This document shows, piece after piece, positions 1 to 10,500 of a DNA stretch of 64,000 bases. Position 1 is the first letter of the stretch, and every line of letters starts with the position of its first letter. The notes under the pieces are model-generated. The model saw nothing but the letters and a program-made list of their open reading frames with translations, made no database searches and had not been told where the DNA came from. The position numbers and the translations under genes are program-made. The stretch covers positions 326,863 through 390,862 of the forward strand of contig BJHL01000002.1 of NCBI GenBank assembly GCA_014192545.1, written 5' to 3'. This stretch comes from Phycisphaerae bacterium. GTDB lineage: Bacteria > Planctomycetota > Phycisphaerae > Phycisphaerales > UBA1924.

Positions 1-1070
1 AGGCCCCAGGCCAGGACCGACCACGATGCCCTCACGCCGATCGACAGTCCCTCCTGCGACAGGCTGAAGTTGCCAAAGTGGACCACCGCCAGGGCGATGC
101 CGGTGCCGATCGCGCCTCCGAGCAGGCCGATGAGCATCCCTTCGCTGACAATCAACCGGGCGATGAGGCCGGAGCGGAACCCCAGCGTCTGCAAGACCGC
201 GTGCTCCTTGATGCGGTCCTGCACGCTCAACACGATGGCGTTGGCGACCAGCGTCAGTACGGCGGCGAGGCACCCCCAGCCGAGCCACTGCGTGAACTTG
301 ACGATCTCCACGATGTCCGCCCCGGCCTGCGCGACGAAGGCCTTCTCGGGGCTGGTCATCGTCGGGTCGGCCTCGGTGCGGAACTCGTCGTCGATCGCCG
401 TGGCGACGGCCTCCATCTTCGCCGGGTCATCGACGCGCACCGTGAACTGCGTGACGCTCCCCAGCCCGCCGCCTTTGCCCGCGGCCTGCTGCAGGAAGTC
501 CAGATGCACATAGGCCACGTTCTGGTCTTGCGCTTCGGATGAGCGCACGATTCCAGCGACCGTCACGGTGATGCCCGACGCGTCGAAGGACTGGCCGACC
601 TGGAAGCCGCGCCGCGCGGCGAGCGTCTCGCCAACAAGCGCGGAGTCGGAGCGCTTCTCCCACTCGGCGACGGACCCGGCGATGAGTTGCCACTTGTTCG
701 CCCACCCCTGAGGCCCGGCCAGGTCCTCTCGCGGCACGCCGCGGAACGTGACCACGTCGAGCGAGGCCCGGCAGTTGTTCACCACGATCTTGACCGGCAC
801 GGCGCTGGCCACGCCGGGGATCTTCTCGATCCGGTCCACGTAGAACTGCGGCAGGCGGCTGGCGGCGGGGCAGAAGCGGTTGGCGCGGTAGACCACCAGC
901 GTGGTGTCCCCCGCGGCCGCCTGCGTCGATCGGCTCACGCCTTCCTGCAGCGTCTGCACCGCGATGAACAGGAACATGGCGATGGCGACGCCCGAGAGCG
1001 TGAGCACGCTGCGGACGCGGTGCCGCCAGAGCTGCTTGACGACGACGGGGATGAACTTGGGGGCGATCAT
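1..1070 (-). CDS. FtsX/MacB-type ABC exporter permease (3' end outside window)
   Basis: Reading leftward from the ATG at 1068-1070 gives about 356 codons with no stop before the window edge, so the C-terminus is missing. The protein starts MIAPKFIPVV. It has one membrane segment at about residues 22-41, a periplasmic domain of roughly 220 residues, then membrane segments near 265-285 and 300-330. This is the FtsX/MacB permease layout. It starts 24 bp after the ABC ATPase gene (1095-1856), which follows an HlyD-type adaptor gene, so the three probably form a MacAB- or DevBCA-like exporter spanning the envelope. The substrate cannot be read from sequence. The context is metal efflux. Confidence 0.85.
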   Translation of the reverse strand, partial: MIAPKFIPVVVKQLWRHRVRSVLTLSGVAIAMFLFIAVQTLQEGVSRSTQAAAGDTTLVVYRANRFCPAASRLPQFYVDRIEKIPGVASAVPVKIVVNNCRASLDVVTFRGVPREDLAGPQGWANKWQLIAGSVAEWEKRSDSALVGETLAARRGFQVGQSFDASGITVTVAGIVRSSEAQDQNVAYVHLDFLQQAAGKGGGLGSVTQFTVRVDDPAKMEAVATAIDDEFRTEADPTMTSPEKAFVAQAGADIVEIVKFTQWLGWGCLAAVLTLVANAIVLSVQDRIKEHAVLQTLGFRSGLIARLIVSEGMLIGLLGGAIGTGIALAVVHFGNFSLSQEGLSIGVRASWSVLAWG

Positions 1071-1094
1071 GGTCTTCTCGCGGGTGCGTGGGTG

Positions 1095-1856
1095 TCAGAC
1101 GGGCTGGGGGACGGTGCTTTCGCGGCGGGCGGCAAGGTCGGCGGCCTCGACCAGCCGGCCCTTCTCCAGGTGCAGCGTCCGCTTGGCGTACGCCGCGCTC
1201 TTGGCGTCGTGGGTCACGATGATGAGCGTCTTGCCCAGGTCCTCGCAGAGCCGCGTCATCAGGTTCATGATGGCCTGCGCGGACTCCTGGTCGAGATCGC
1301 CGGTGGGCTCATCGCCGACGATGATGGTCGGGTCGGTCACGATGGCCCGCGCGATGGCGACGCGCTGTTCCTGACCACCAGAGAGCTGACGCGGATAGTG
1401 GTCGTGGCGGTCGGCGATGCCGACGAGTTCGAGCGCGGTGGAGACCTTCTGGTGCCGCTCGCGGGCGGACATGCTGTGGAGCAGGAGCGGTAGCTCGACG
1501 TTTTCATACGCCGTGAGCACGGGCACGAGGTTGTAGAGCTGGAAGACGTAGCCGACGTGCGTACTCCGCCAGTCGGCGAGTTTGGAGCGCGAGAGCGTGG
1601 CGATGTCGGTGCCACCGATGATGAGGTTGCCCCCGCTGGGGCGGTCGATCCCCGCGATGAGGTTGAGCAGCGTGGTCTTGCCGCTGCCCGAGGGGCCCAT
1701 GAGCGCGAGGAAGTCGCCGGCGGGAACGTCCAGGTCGAGCTCCTGCAAGGGCGTGATGGTGTTGTCGCCCTTCTTGTAGGTCTTGGTGAGCCGGCGGCAC
1801 TGGATCAGTGCCGGGGCGGGGGAGAGTGTTCGGGAGTGCGTGTTGTTCGTGGTCAT
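1095..1856 (-). CDS. ABC transporter ATP-binding protein, LolD/MacB/DevA type
   Basis: This 253-residue ATPase shows Walker A GPSGSGKTT at 54-62, a Q-loop in GYVFQ near 102-106, the signature LSGGQEQRV at 158-166 and Walker B ending GDEP at 181-184, followed by the D-loop DLD. Length and motifs fit the LolD/MacB/DevA group, which works with FtsX-type permeases in mechanotransmission or export rather than with import permeases. The permease follows after 24 bp and the membrane-fusion adaptor gene ends 54 bp upstream. The first 15 or so residues are non-conserved, so the true start could be slightly internal. Confidence 0.93.
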   Translation of the reverse strand: MTTNNTHSRTLSPAPALIQCRRLTKTYKKGDNTITPLQELDLDVPAGDFLALMGPSGSGKTTLLNLIAGIDRPSGGNLIIGGTDIATLSRSKLADWRSTHVGYVFQLYNLVPVLTAYENVELPLLLHSMSARERHQKVSTALELVGIADRHDHYPRQLSGGQEQRVAIARAIVTDPTIIVGDEPTGDLDQESAQAIMNLMTRLCEDLGKTLIIVTHDAKSAAYAKRTLHLEKGRLVEAADLAARRESTVPQPV

Positions 1857-1910
1857 GGCTTGGCTCGTGCTCGCGCGGTTGGCGTGGAATGCAGGATCGG
1901 AGTCGTCGCG

Positions 1911-3473
1911 TTACGGGGTGGGCGAGGCTGGCGTGTCCGAGTCACTGGCGTGCTCGCCCAGGACCTTGAGGCGTGTGCCGTCCTTGATCGCGGGCGGGGC
2001 CGGAGGGTTGAGGATGACGCGGTCCGTCAGTCGAAGGCCCTCAGTGACCGCGACGAATCCCTCGTCTGTCGAGGACGCGGTGGCGATGTCGCGGCGGCGG
2101 GCGACCGGCGTCCCGGTGGACGTGTCCACGACCCAGACCTGGCCCGTTCCGTCGCCGGTTGTTGTAACGGCGGCGACAGGAACCAGCAGTGTCATGGTGC
2201 TGTCTCCGTCACCCGCGGAGCCCGCGCCGATCCCTGACGCGCCTCGCTCGCGCTGCAAGACTGTCGCGGGCGCGTGGAGCTTGACGCGTGTGAGCATCTC
2301 GGGTTTGAGTACTGGCGAGGGCGCGTCGAGGGCGACCTTAAACTGCACGGTGTTCCGCTGGATGTTGGCCTCGTGCACGACGCGCGAGACCACGCCGCTG
2401 AAGGTTTGATCGGCGAGCGCCTCGGTGCTGACGGTCGCGCGGGTACCGACCCCGACCTTGGCCGCGTCGGCTAGTGGCACATCGACCCGCACCTGAAGCT
2501 TCGCCGGGTCATAGACCCTCAGCACCGCACCGGCCATGCTGCTCGAGAGTGCCGCGTCGCCGCCTTTGCCGCCCATGCTGATGCGCGACCCCGGCTCGAC
2601 CAAGCGTGCCAGGACGACCCCTGCCACAGGCGAGCGGACTTCCATTCTTGCCATCCGCAGCGCGGCTTCGTCCCGCAGTAAGAGGGCGGAGGCGTGGGCC
2701 GACTCCGCCTGCGCGAGCGCAGCCCGGGCCTCGCTGACAATCTTCTCCGCTGTGGCGACTTTCGCCTCCAGGCCCTCCAGGCGTATTTCCATCCGTCGAA
2801 AGGACCCTTCGCTCACGCCGCCCCCGGCCACCAGGCCTCGCTTCCGTGTCACCTCGTCGCGCAGTTCGGCGACGCCGGTGCGCTCGAACACGACCTGCGA
2901 TTCGGCGGTCGCAACCGCCGCGCGAGCGCGGGCGACGTCCGAGTCGCGCTCCGCGACCGTTGCCTCGGCCACGCGCTGCATCAGGCGTGCATCCTCGTCG
3001 ATCAGCCGGGCAACGACCTGTCCAGCCTCGATGCGTTCGCCATCCAGAACCAGCACCTCGCGCACCACCCCCTCGGCCAGCGCGGGGACGCTGACCGCGT
3101 AGGGCGCGGGCTCGATCCACCCCGGGGCCTGCACCGCGACGGGGCCGAGCGGCGCATCGGACGGGGCCGGTTCCGAACCGCTCGTTTGGTCAGGCCCATC
3201 GACGGGGGCGGGCGTTCCGAGGCCTGCCTTCGGGACCGCGGCGGCGACACGCACCGCCAGCCGCGATTGGAGCGCGTCGCGCGCCGAGTACGCGAGAAGG
3301 CCGCCGGTCGCGAGCAGCACGGCGACCGGGATGAGCAAGCGCGTCGCCCAGCGCGCCTTGGGGCGGGCGATGACGGTGGCGTTCCCCGCCGGGGCGGGCG
3401 TCGGTATGAAACTAGACTGGGTGGGTTGCGGGCCTCGTTGGAGCGCCCGCAGATCGGTCTGCGTGGTAGCCAT
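1911..3473 (-). CDS. HlyD/MacA/DevB-family periplasmic adaptor (membrane fusion protein)
   Basis: I start this 520-residue protein at ATG 3471-3473 (MATTQTDL) because AGGAA lies 7 nt upstream. Upstream in-frame starts add only 26 low-complexity residues. One membrane anchor lies near residues 45-65, followed by a proline-rich linker, a lipoyl-like half (GVVREVLVLDGERIEAGQVV), a long alpha-helical hairpin with alanine-rich heptads, the second lipoyl half (RSPVAGVVLARLVEPG) and a beta-barrel/membrane-proximal domain. It should link the inner-membrane FtsX permease to an outer-membrane channel, possibly the CzcC homolog of the same cluster. The ABC ATPase gene lies 54 bp downstream. Confidence 0.9.
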   Translation of the reverse strand: MATTQTDLRALQRGPQPTQSSFIPTPAPAGNATVIARPKARWATRLLIPVAVLLATGGLLAYSARDALQSRLAVRVAAAVPKAGLGTPAPVDGPDQTSGSEPAPSDAPLGPVAVQAPGWIEPAPYAVSVPALAEGVVREVLVLDGERIEAGQVVARLIDEDARLMQRVAEATVAERDSDVARARAAVATAESQVVFERTGVAELRDEVTRKRGLVAGGGVSEGSFRRMEIRLEGLEAKVATAEKIVSEARAALAQAESAHASALLLRDEAALRMARMEVRSPVAGVVLARLVEPGSRISMGGKGGDAALSSSMAGAVLRVYDPAKLQVRVDVPLADAAKVGVGTRATVSTEALADQTFSGVVSRVVHEANIQRNTVQFKVALDAPSPVLKPEMLTRVKLHAPATVLQRERGASGIGAGSAGDGDSTMTLLVPVAAVTTTGDGTGQVWVVDTSTGTPVARRRDIATASSTDEGFVAVTEGLRLTDRVILNPPAPPAIKDGTRLKVLGEHASDSDTPASPTP

Positions 3474-3622
3474 AGTTGGTTCCTGCGATGCGTGCATGGC
3501 CCGAGACGTGCAAGGGCGAGCAGGCGGGTCAAACACGGTCACTCCGCGCATGAGCGGTGCGGGACCGCTTGCGGAGGACGAATCGGACGCACGAGAGACT
3601 CAGCGTCCGTCGCAGGATGGGG

Positions 3623-4093
3623 CTACACGAGGAGCGCGCAGTGCCACCGATGGGCGTCGCGGTTGGCTTTCAGATACGGGGCGCTATCGGCCCAGCCCGG
3701 CGGGCGTGGCGCAGGTTTGGGCTCCGGAGCATCCGTCGCCCATGAGATCGCAATCGCAAGGCTTGCAAGGGCGTTCCACTCCAGCTTGAGCACCGGAAGC
3801 CGGGCCTCAGCGATGTTTCCCGTGCCGCCGGAGGTGCCTTGGCACGAAGGGCAGGATTTGCAGTTGCCGGGGTTTGGCTGCTGGTCGTTACCGGGCTCGT
3901 CCTCTGAGTTATCCGGAGTTCGATTCGAGGCCGGATCAGCTGGGCAGCCGCCGCAACAGGTGTCCCCCGCCTGAGCTGCCGCTGGGCTTCGATCGCATGC
4001 GCCGCCCGCAATTGCAGCCGCCTGACAGCAGCACAGCGGCGTGATGACGCCGATGAGAAGAGCAACCAGAATGCGAAGCAGGGGATGGCGCAT
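3623..4093 (-). CDS. Small cysteine-rich secreted protein of unknown function
   Basis: This 156-residue protein begins with a signal peptide (MRHPLLRILVALLIGVITP) followed by CCC, so it may be a lipoprotein or a processed thiol-rich protein. Further cysteines occur in CDRS, CCGGC and CKSCPSC. The middle is rich in Asp, Asn, Pro and Glu, and the C-terminus is proline-rich. I recognise no family. It sits between the P-type ATPase and the ABC exporter adaptor on the same strand, so a periplasmic metal-binding role is a guess from the paired cysteines and location. No clear Shine-Dalgarno sequence precedes the ATG. Confidence 0.6.
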   Translation of the reverse strand: MRHPLLRILVALLIGVITPLCCCQAAAIAGGACDRSPAAAQAGDTCCGGCPADPASNRTPDNSEDEPGNDQQPNPGNCKSCPSCQGTSGGTGNIAEARLPVLKLEWNALASLAIAISWATDAPEPKPAPRPPGWADSAPYLKANRDAHRWHCALLV

Positions 4094-4129
4094 CGTGTGA
4101 TTGGGGTATCGGCCTGAGCCGTTGCAGTC

Positions 4130-6331
4130 TTATTCTACGCTCTGGCCGAACCTGCGATCGGACTTGGTCACGCGGCCCGGCCCCTTCCAGGTTCCTAACA
4201 GTCTCATCCCATTGCCGACGACTAATAGGCTCGCTCCCACATCGGCGACGACCGCCATCCACATGGTGCCCAGACCGGCGAGGGTGAGCGCGAAGAAGAT
4301 TACCTTGATGCCGACCGCCAACGTGATGTTTTGGGCCAAGATCGATCTGGTACGGCGCGAGAGCCTGATGAACTCTGGGATCCCTCGCAGGTCATCTTGC
4401 ATGAGCGCGACGTCTGCCGTCTCGAGCGCCGTGTCAGTCCCCGCCGCGCCCATCGCGAATCCGATGGTGGAGCGGGCGAGCGCCGGTGCGTCGTTCACGC
4501 CGTCGCCCACCATGCCGACCGCGTCGCCTTGTTCCTTCAGCAAACGCACGATCTCGGCGAGTTTGTCCTCGGGCAGCATACCGCCACGAGCCTCGTCGAT
4601 ACCAACGGCCTGGGCGATGGCGGACGCGGTGGTCTGATTGTCGCCCGAGAGCATGAGCGTCTTCACGTTCAGGCCGTGCAGCAACCGGATCGCCTCGATG
4701 CTGCTTTCGCGGGGTGTGTCTGCCACGGCGATGACGCCCAGCACGGAGTTTGCCGATGCGACCACTACCGCCGTCTTGCCCTGCACCTCGAAACTCGCCA
4801 GCACCGTCTCGACCGCCGGCGTGCAGACTTTGCGTTCCTCCGCGAGGCGGTGATTGCCGACAAAGTGCATCGCGCCATCAATACGTCCCTCGACGCCGCG
4901 ACCTGTCAGCGACTTGAACGCCTCGACGCTCGACCGCTCACCGCTCCACGCTGCGACGACCGCGAGCGCTACCGGGTGCTGCGAGAGCGCGTCAAGGCTC
5001 GCGGCGATCCGCAGCACCTCGTCCCTGCTTGCACCTCCCAAGGGCTGAACATCCGTCACGCGCGGTTTGCCCTCGGTGATCGTCCCCGTTTTGTCGAGCG
5101 CGATGATCTTGAGTTTGCGTCCATTCTCCAGATATACACCGCCCTTGATGAGGATGCCCCGCTTGGCCGCCGCCGTCAGGCCGCTCACGACCGTCACGGG
5201 CGTCGAGATCACCAGGGCGCACGGACAGGCGATCACGAGCAGCACCATCGCTTTGTAGAGCCACGGATAGAAGGGCTGGCCGAACGCCAGCCACGGCACC
5301 ACCGCGACCAGCACTGCGACGATGCACACGATGGGCGTGTAGACCCGGGCGAAGTTGTCCACGAACCGCTGGGTCGGAGCGCGGCTGCCCTGCGCCTCCT
5401 GCACCGTCTTGATGATCTTGGCGAGCGTGGTCTGGTCCTTCCCGCCTGTTGTTCTGAACTCAAGCACACCCGATTCGTTGATGGTCCCTGCAAAGACTTT
5501 GTCGCCGGTCTTCTTGTCCACCGGCACGCTCTCGCCCGTGACCGGAGCCTGATTGACGCTGGACTCGCCCGCGACCACCACACCGTCGAGCGCGAGTCGC
5601 TCGCCGGGCTTGACCTGCACGACCGCGCCGACGGGCACGGCACCGGCGTCGGTGGCTCGCCACGACCCATCGGGCTGCTTCACGTTCGCTACATCCGGGG
5701 CCATCGCCATCAACCCCTTGACGGCGTTGCGGGCGCGGTCGAGGGCCTTCTTCTCAATGAGTTCGGCGAGCCCGAACAGAAAGACCACCAGTGCGATTTC
5801 GGGCCACGCACCGATCACAGCGCCGCCAATGACCGCGACGCACATCAAGAAGTTGATGTTGAGCGTGAAGGTGCGCAGCGCGACCCAGCCCTTGGCAAAC
5901 GTCTCGCGGCCTCCCAGCAGCATCGACACAATGGACATGCTCACGATCGGCCACGCGGTTTCCTTCGCGCCCGCGAAGTACGCGATCTCGCACGCCGCGG
6001 CGAGCGCGCCCGACAAGAGAAACACCCCGTACTTGATCCACCAGGGTCGTGAAACAGAGTGCCCGTCCGTCGCGATGACCGCGCACGGGCCACCATCGCA
6101 AGCGGCATCGGTCCGGTCTGGTTGCGGAGCGGGCGCGGGTGACATCCCGATGTCATCGAGCGCAGCGACGATGGCCGCTTCATCAGTGAAGTCGTGAACG
6201 ACGGTCAACCGCCGCTGCATGAGGTCGAACTGCATCTCGGCAATGCCTGCGACCTTCCCGAGACGATGCCGGATCAACGATTCCTCGGTCGGACAGTCCA
6301 TCGCCGGAATGAAGAAACTACTTGTCGTCAT
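4130..6331 (-). CDS. Zn/Cd/Pb-exporting P1B-2-type ATPase (ZntA/CadA family)
   Basis: The 733-residue protein has all P1B-ATPase motifs: phosphatase motif TGES at 265-268, transmembrane metal site CPC at 369-371, phosphorylation site DKTGT at 413-417, HP at 452-453 and GDGVND at 609-614. The last two membrane segments carry the P1B-2 pattern N668-x7-K676 ... D698-x-G-x7-N708, which in ZntA defines Zn/Cd/Pb selectivity. The N-terminal HMA-like domain has MDCPTEE instead of a CxxC pair, a form known in this subgroup. It should pump divalent soft metals from cytoplasm to periplasm, where the RND pump can take over. Its start lies 3 bp after the stop of the lipoprotein gene, suggesting coupled translation. 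Confidence 0.95.
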   Translation of the reverse strand: MTTSSFFIPAMDCPTEESLIRHRLGKVAGIAEMQFDLMQRRLTVVHDFTDEAAIVAALDDIGMSPAPAPQPDRTDAACDGGPCAVIATDGHSVSRPWWIKYGVFLLSGALAAACEIAYFAGAKETAWPIVSMSIVSMLLGGRETFAKGWVALRTFTLNINFLMCVAVIGGAVIGAWPEIALVVFLFGLAELIEKKALDRARNAVKGLMAMAPDVANVKQPDGSWRATDAGAVPVGAVVQVKPGERLALDGVVVAGESSVNQAPVTGESVPVDKKTGDKVFAGTINESGVLEFRTTGGKDQTTLAKIIKTVQEAQGSRAPTQRFVDNFARVYTPIVCIVAVLVAVVPWLAFGQPFYPWLYKAMVLLVIACPCALVISTPVTVVSGLTAAAKRGILIKGGVYLENGRKLKIIALDKTGTITEGKPRVTDVQPLGGASRDEVLRIAASLDALSQHPVALAVVAAWSGERSSVEAFKSLTGRGVEGRIDGAMHFVGNHRLAEERKVCTPAVETVLASFEVQGKTAVVVASANSVLGVIAVADTPRESSIEAIRLLHGLNVKTLMLSGDNQTTASAIAQAVGIDEARGGMLPEDKLAEIVRLLKEQGDAVGMVGDGVNDAPALARSTIGFAMGAAGTDTALETADVALMQDDLRGIPEFIRLSRRTRSILAQNITLAVGIKVIFFALTLAGLGTMWMAVVADVGASLLVVGNGMRLLGTWKGPGRVTKSDRRFGQSVE

Positions 6332-6334
6332 ACG

Positions 6335-6775
6335 TCACTTCGCTGGCTGCGGATGGTGCGGCTGGGGATGGTGCTTCACTCGGACCATCGATCCCTCGGG
6401 GGGCAAGCCCGGGAATCGAACCGAATAGGTCGCGTGACTATCCGCTTGAGATCGCGGTCCACGTTGCGAACCTCTCGGCCCGGTCGGTGTCAGTGACGAT
6501 GGCTGGCGGTAGTTTACGGCGGCGTCGTAGACAACCTCGCCGTCGGGACCGATCACCTGAATGTCGACGTGTCCACCTTTGGTGACTTCGGAAGCGTCGA
6601 GCCATCCATCGACGACCAGGCCGCCGTCTCGCTCGTAAATGTCCGGCGAGTGCGACAGGGCGGCGGTCAGTGTGGGTTGGAGGGAGAGATAGCCGGACTT
6701 CACCAAATCCGTACGGGTGGAGGCACAACCAGCCAAGAGGATGCTCATTGCAACTGCAACAAGTACGCGTTTCAT
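6335..6775 (-). CDS. Small lipoprotein in metal-efflux cluster
   Basis: I chose the ATG at 6773-6775 (146 residues) with AAAGGAG just upstream; a TTG directly before it adds one residue. The lipobox LLAGC at about residues 12-16 predicts a lipid-anchored envelope protein. The middle holds a beta-rich stretch (GGLVVDGWLDASEVTKGG then VDIQVIGPDGEVVYDA) like that of small planctomycete proteins that accompany metal pumps. The C-terminus ends in a short HHPQPHHPQP tail that could bind metal. Function is not known. The gene ends 3 bp before the P-type ATPase start. Confidence 0.7.
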   Translation of the reverse strand: MKRVLVAVAMSILLAGCASTRTDLVKSGYLSLQPTLTAALSHSPDIYERDGGLVVDGWLDASEVTKGGHVDIQVIGPDGEVVYDAAVNYRQPSSLTPTGPRGSQRGPRSQADSHATYSVRFPGLPPEGSMVRVKHHPQPHHPQPAK

Positions 6776-6832
6776 CAAAAGCTCCTTTGAATCAGAAATG
6801 CTCTGGAGGTGGGAGCCGCCCGTATCTATAGA

Positions 6833-7174
6833 TCAGATTCGCGGCTTCGTGCCGGACCCCGCCTTCAATGCCCGGGCAGCTCGGTGGGCCTTCCACCACA
6901 TGCGATATACGAAGATTGCACCGATGGTGAGTGAGATCGCCACTCCAGTCAGCATGAGGTCGATGTGGAGGTGTCCGCACCTGCGGAACTCGCCCAAGGT
7001 GTATGCACAGACCAGCCAATCCAGCGCCGCTGCGAGCGTGGCGAAACCAACGGCCCCGAGCAGCAGCGCACGCGGAGAGTCCCCCTTCGTGCGCTGCTGC
7101 GCCGGTGGCCGCTTGATGCCAGAAGACGATCTCCTGACACGCCGCTGGTTACTTCTTGGGCGCGGGCTTGGCAT
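6833..7174 (-). CDS. Small two-span membrane protein, start uncertain
   Basis: The convincing part encodes about 90 residues with two membrane segments (ALLLGAVGFATLAAALDWLVC and a second one around LTGVAISLTIGAIFVY), a CGHLH stretch between them and a basic tail ending in GTKPRI. An ATG at 7172-7174 gives 113 residues and overlaps the end of the upstream His-rich gene by 26 nt. Its first 25 residues are Arg/Pro-rich and look poor, so a non-ATG start nearer 7117 is possible. I recognise no family. It is co-directional with the efflux genes and probably belongs to the same transcription unit. Confidence 0.5.
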   Translation of the reverse strand: MPSPRPRSNQRRVRRSSSGIKRPPAQQRTKGDSPRALLLGAVGFATLAAALDWLVCAYTLGEFRRCGHLHIDLMLTGVAISLTIGAIFVYRMWWKAHRAARALKAGSGTKPRI

Positions 7175-7445
7175 GGTCGTGTCCATCGCCTTCCTTGTGG
7201 TCGTGGTCGTCGTGGCCCTTGGCGGCGCACTCCTTGCACTCCCCGTGTGCGACGACGCGCAGGGCAGTGCCCTCGCGCACCCAGAGGTGCGCACCATCGC
7301 CATCAGCGGTGACGAAGTACTGCGGCTCGCTCTTGACGGGCTGGGACGCTCCCTGGCCCATGAGCATGCCCGCAAGGGCGGTGAGCGCGATACCGGCGGT
7401 GAGGCCGACAAGGACGGACTTCGAACGCGGTGTGGACTGGTTCAT
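7149..7445 (-). CDS. Small exported His-rich protein
   Basis: This 98-residue protein has an N-terminal membrane or signal segment (SVLVGLTAGIALTALAGMLMG), a compact middle (PQYFVTADGDGAHLWVREG), a CKEC pair and a C-terminal run of HDDHDHKEGDGHDH. The histidine/aspartate tail and Cys pair suggest periplasmic metal binding or buffering. AGGAG precedes the ATG by 8 nt. It lies 79 bp downstream of the czcA-type pump gene on the same strand. The family is not one I can name. The role is inferred from composition and position. Confidence 0.7.
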   Translation of the reverse strand: MNQSTPRSKSVLVGLTAGIALTALAGMLMGQGASQPVKSEPQYFVTADGDGAHLWVREGTALRVVAHGECKECAAKGHDDHDHKEGDGHDHAKPAPKK

Positions 7446-7523
7446 CGAAAGACTCCTATCTGAAACTACGGAACAGACTCGATCACAGGACGGACACGGA
7501 CAACGCGCCCGTGGTCCCTGCGA

Positions 7524-10500
7524 TCACGATTGGGGATCGGGCTTGGTGTCTGCCTTCGGGGGGGCCGGAGGCGGCGTCACTGGAGCGGATGGCGGGCTGG
7601 GCTGGACAGGGGCTGAAGAGGGTGGCGGAGAGAGCGGAGCGACCTTGTGCCCGTCGTCGGAATCGCCATGGGTGGTCAACGCCATCCCCGCGCCCGGGAG
7701 TGCCATGACGGGCTCACCATTTTCCCAAACTTCGGGCCGGGGCCCCCGCTTGCCATCTTTGCTCGTGCCCGTGAAGATGCGATAGAGGGCTGGCAGCACG
7801 ATGAGCGTCAGCAGCGTGCTGGAAATCAGGCCGCCGATGACCACGGTCGCCAGAGGCCGCTGCACCTCCGAGCCGGTGCCACGTGCCAGCGCCATCGGCA
7901 CGAAGCCCAACGAAGCAACTAGCGCGGTCATCAGGACCGGGCGGAGACGGGTGATCGAGCCGTGGATGATCGCGTCCTCGACCTTTTCCCCCTTCTCCCG
8001 CAACTGGTTGATGAAGATGATCATGACCAATCCGTTCAGGACGGCGACACCCGACAGCGCGATGAAGCCCACCGCAGCCGAAATCGAGAAGGGCATGCCG
8101 CGAACCCACAGCGCAAACACGCCGCCCGTCAGGCCCAACGGTACCGCCGCGAAAACGAGCAGCGAGTACTTGAAGCTCTTAAACGTGGCGAAGAGCAGCA
8201 GCAGAATCAGCAGGAAGCAGATGGGCACCACGATGGTCAACCGCTCCTTGGCCGCGACGAGATTCTCATACTGGCCGCCCCAGACGAGCCACTGCCCGGC
8301 CGGGAGCGACACACTCGCAATCTTCGCCTGCGCTTCGTTCACAAACGAGCCCAGGTCCCGCCCGCGCACATTGCACTGCACGACGATGCGCCGCTTGCCG
8401 TTCTCGCGGCTGATCTGGTTGATGCCTTCGGCGATGTCCACCCGAGCCACCGCTCCCAGCGGGACAAAGCCCATTTCCTCCTGCCCTTCCAACAGTCCGG
8501 TGCCGCCGTCGATGCTGGCGGTCTGGATAAGGCCTTTGGGCTCGCTCTCGCCGCGTGGCAGCGGAATCGGAAGCCGTTCAAGCATGTCGATCTTGCCCCG
8601 CAGTGCATCGGGCAAGCGGACAACCAGGTCGAAGCGGCGGTCGCCCTCGAAGACCAGGCCCGCTTCTCGCCCGCCCATCGCCACCGCCACGACCTCCTGC
8701 ACGTCCGAGACGTTGAGGCCGTAGCGGGCCAACGCCGTGCGGTCGGGCTCGACGGTCATGACTGGCAACCCCTCGGTCTGCTCGACTTTCGCATCGGCCG
8801 CGCCGGGAATGGCCTGCAACGTCGCGAGCACGCTGGCGGCGGTCTTCTGCATCGACGCGAAGTCGTCTCCGTAGACCTTGACCGCGACATCGCCGCGCAC
8901 GCCGGAGATGAGCTCGTTGAAGCGCATCTGGATTGGCTGCGTGAACTCGTAGTTGTTCCCGGGGACGGTCTGGAGGGTCAGTTCGAGCAGCTTGATGACC
9001 TTGCCCTTGTGGCCTTCGGGTGGTGGACCGTGGGCGTGGCCCTCTTCCTCGCCGCCATGTGAGCCCATGCGTTCCATCTCTTCGGTCTTCTCGACGATGA
9101 GATTGTCGAGTTCCGCCTCGCTCCGCCACTCTGTCTTGTCTTTGAGAATGATGAACGTGTCGGACACGTTGGGCGGCATCGGGTCGGACGCGAGTTCCGC
9201 CGTGCCAGTCTTGGAGTAGACGAACGCGACTTCGGGGAAGGCGGACACGGCCTTCTCCACGTCGTACTGCATCTTCTGCGACTGCGTGATGCCGGTAGAG
9301 GCGATGCGCATGGCGTGCATCGCGATGTCCTTCTCGTCGAGCGTTGGAACGAACTCCTGCCCGAGGCGCGTGAACAGGGCCAGCGAACCGAGGAACGCGA
9401 CTACCGCGCCGACCACGACGGCGTAGCGGAGCCTGACCGCCCAGCGGACAACCGGCTCATAGATCACCTTGGCCCAGCGGATCAGGAACATGTCCTTCTC
9501 CGTGACTTTGCCGGTGATGCACAGGGCGACCATCGCGGGAATGAAGGTCAGCGAAAGAATGAACGCCGCGATGAGAGCAAGGATGACCGTGATGGCCATC
9601 GGGTGGAACATCTTGCCCTCAACGCCCGAGAGGGCGAGGATGGGGAAGTAGACCGTGATGATGATCGCCTCGCCGAAGGCCGTGGCTTTGCGGACTTCCT
9701 TGCTGGCGTCAAAGACGATGTGCAGGCGTTCCTGCAAGGTGAGCAACCTGCCTTTGTGATGCTGCTCCTCAGCCAAGCGCCGCAGACAGTTCTCGACGAT
9801 GATGACCGCCCCGTCCACGATGAGACCGAAGTCGATGGCACCAAGTGACATGAGATTACCGCTGACTCCGCTCTGGACCATTCCTGTAGCGGTCATGAGC
9901 ATCGACAGCGGAATCGCGAGGCCGCAAATCAATGCGGCCCGCCAGTTGCCCAGCAGCAGCAGCAGAACCACGATCACCAAGATCGCGCCCTCGATCAGGT
10001 TCTTCTTCACCGTCGCGATGGTCGCGTCCACGAGTTTGGTGCGGTTGAGGACCGTCTTGGCCTTGATGCCCTCGGGCAGCGAGCGCTGAATCTCGGTCAT
10101 CTTCGCGTCCACCGCGGCGGCGACGGTGCGGCTGTTGGCCCCGATGAGCATGATGGCCGTGCCCACGACCACGTCCTCGCCATTCTCGCTGGCAGATCCG
10201 GTGCGGAGCTCGCGGCCAAGCCCCACGCCGTTCACGCCCACGACATCACGCACGTAGACCGGCACGCCGCTGCGCGTGCCCACGACGATGCTCTCGATCT
10301 CCTCGATGGATTGGATGCGCCCCGTGGCCCGGACGAGGTAACTCTCCCCCTTGTGCTCGACATACCCCGCGCCGGTGGAGACGTTGTTCTTCTCCAGCGC
10401 CTCGATCACGTTGTGGAACGTGAGCCCGTAGGAGACGAGTTTCATCGGATCGGGCTGAACGTGGTACTGCTTGACGAACCCGCCGATGGCGTCCACGCCC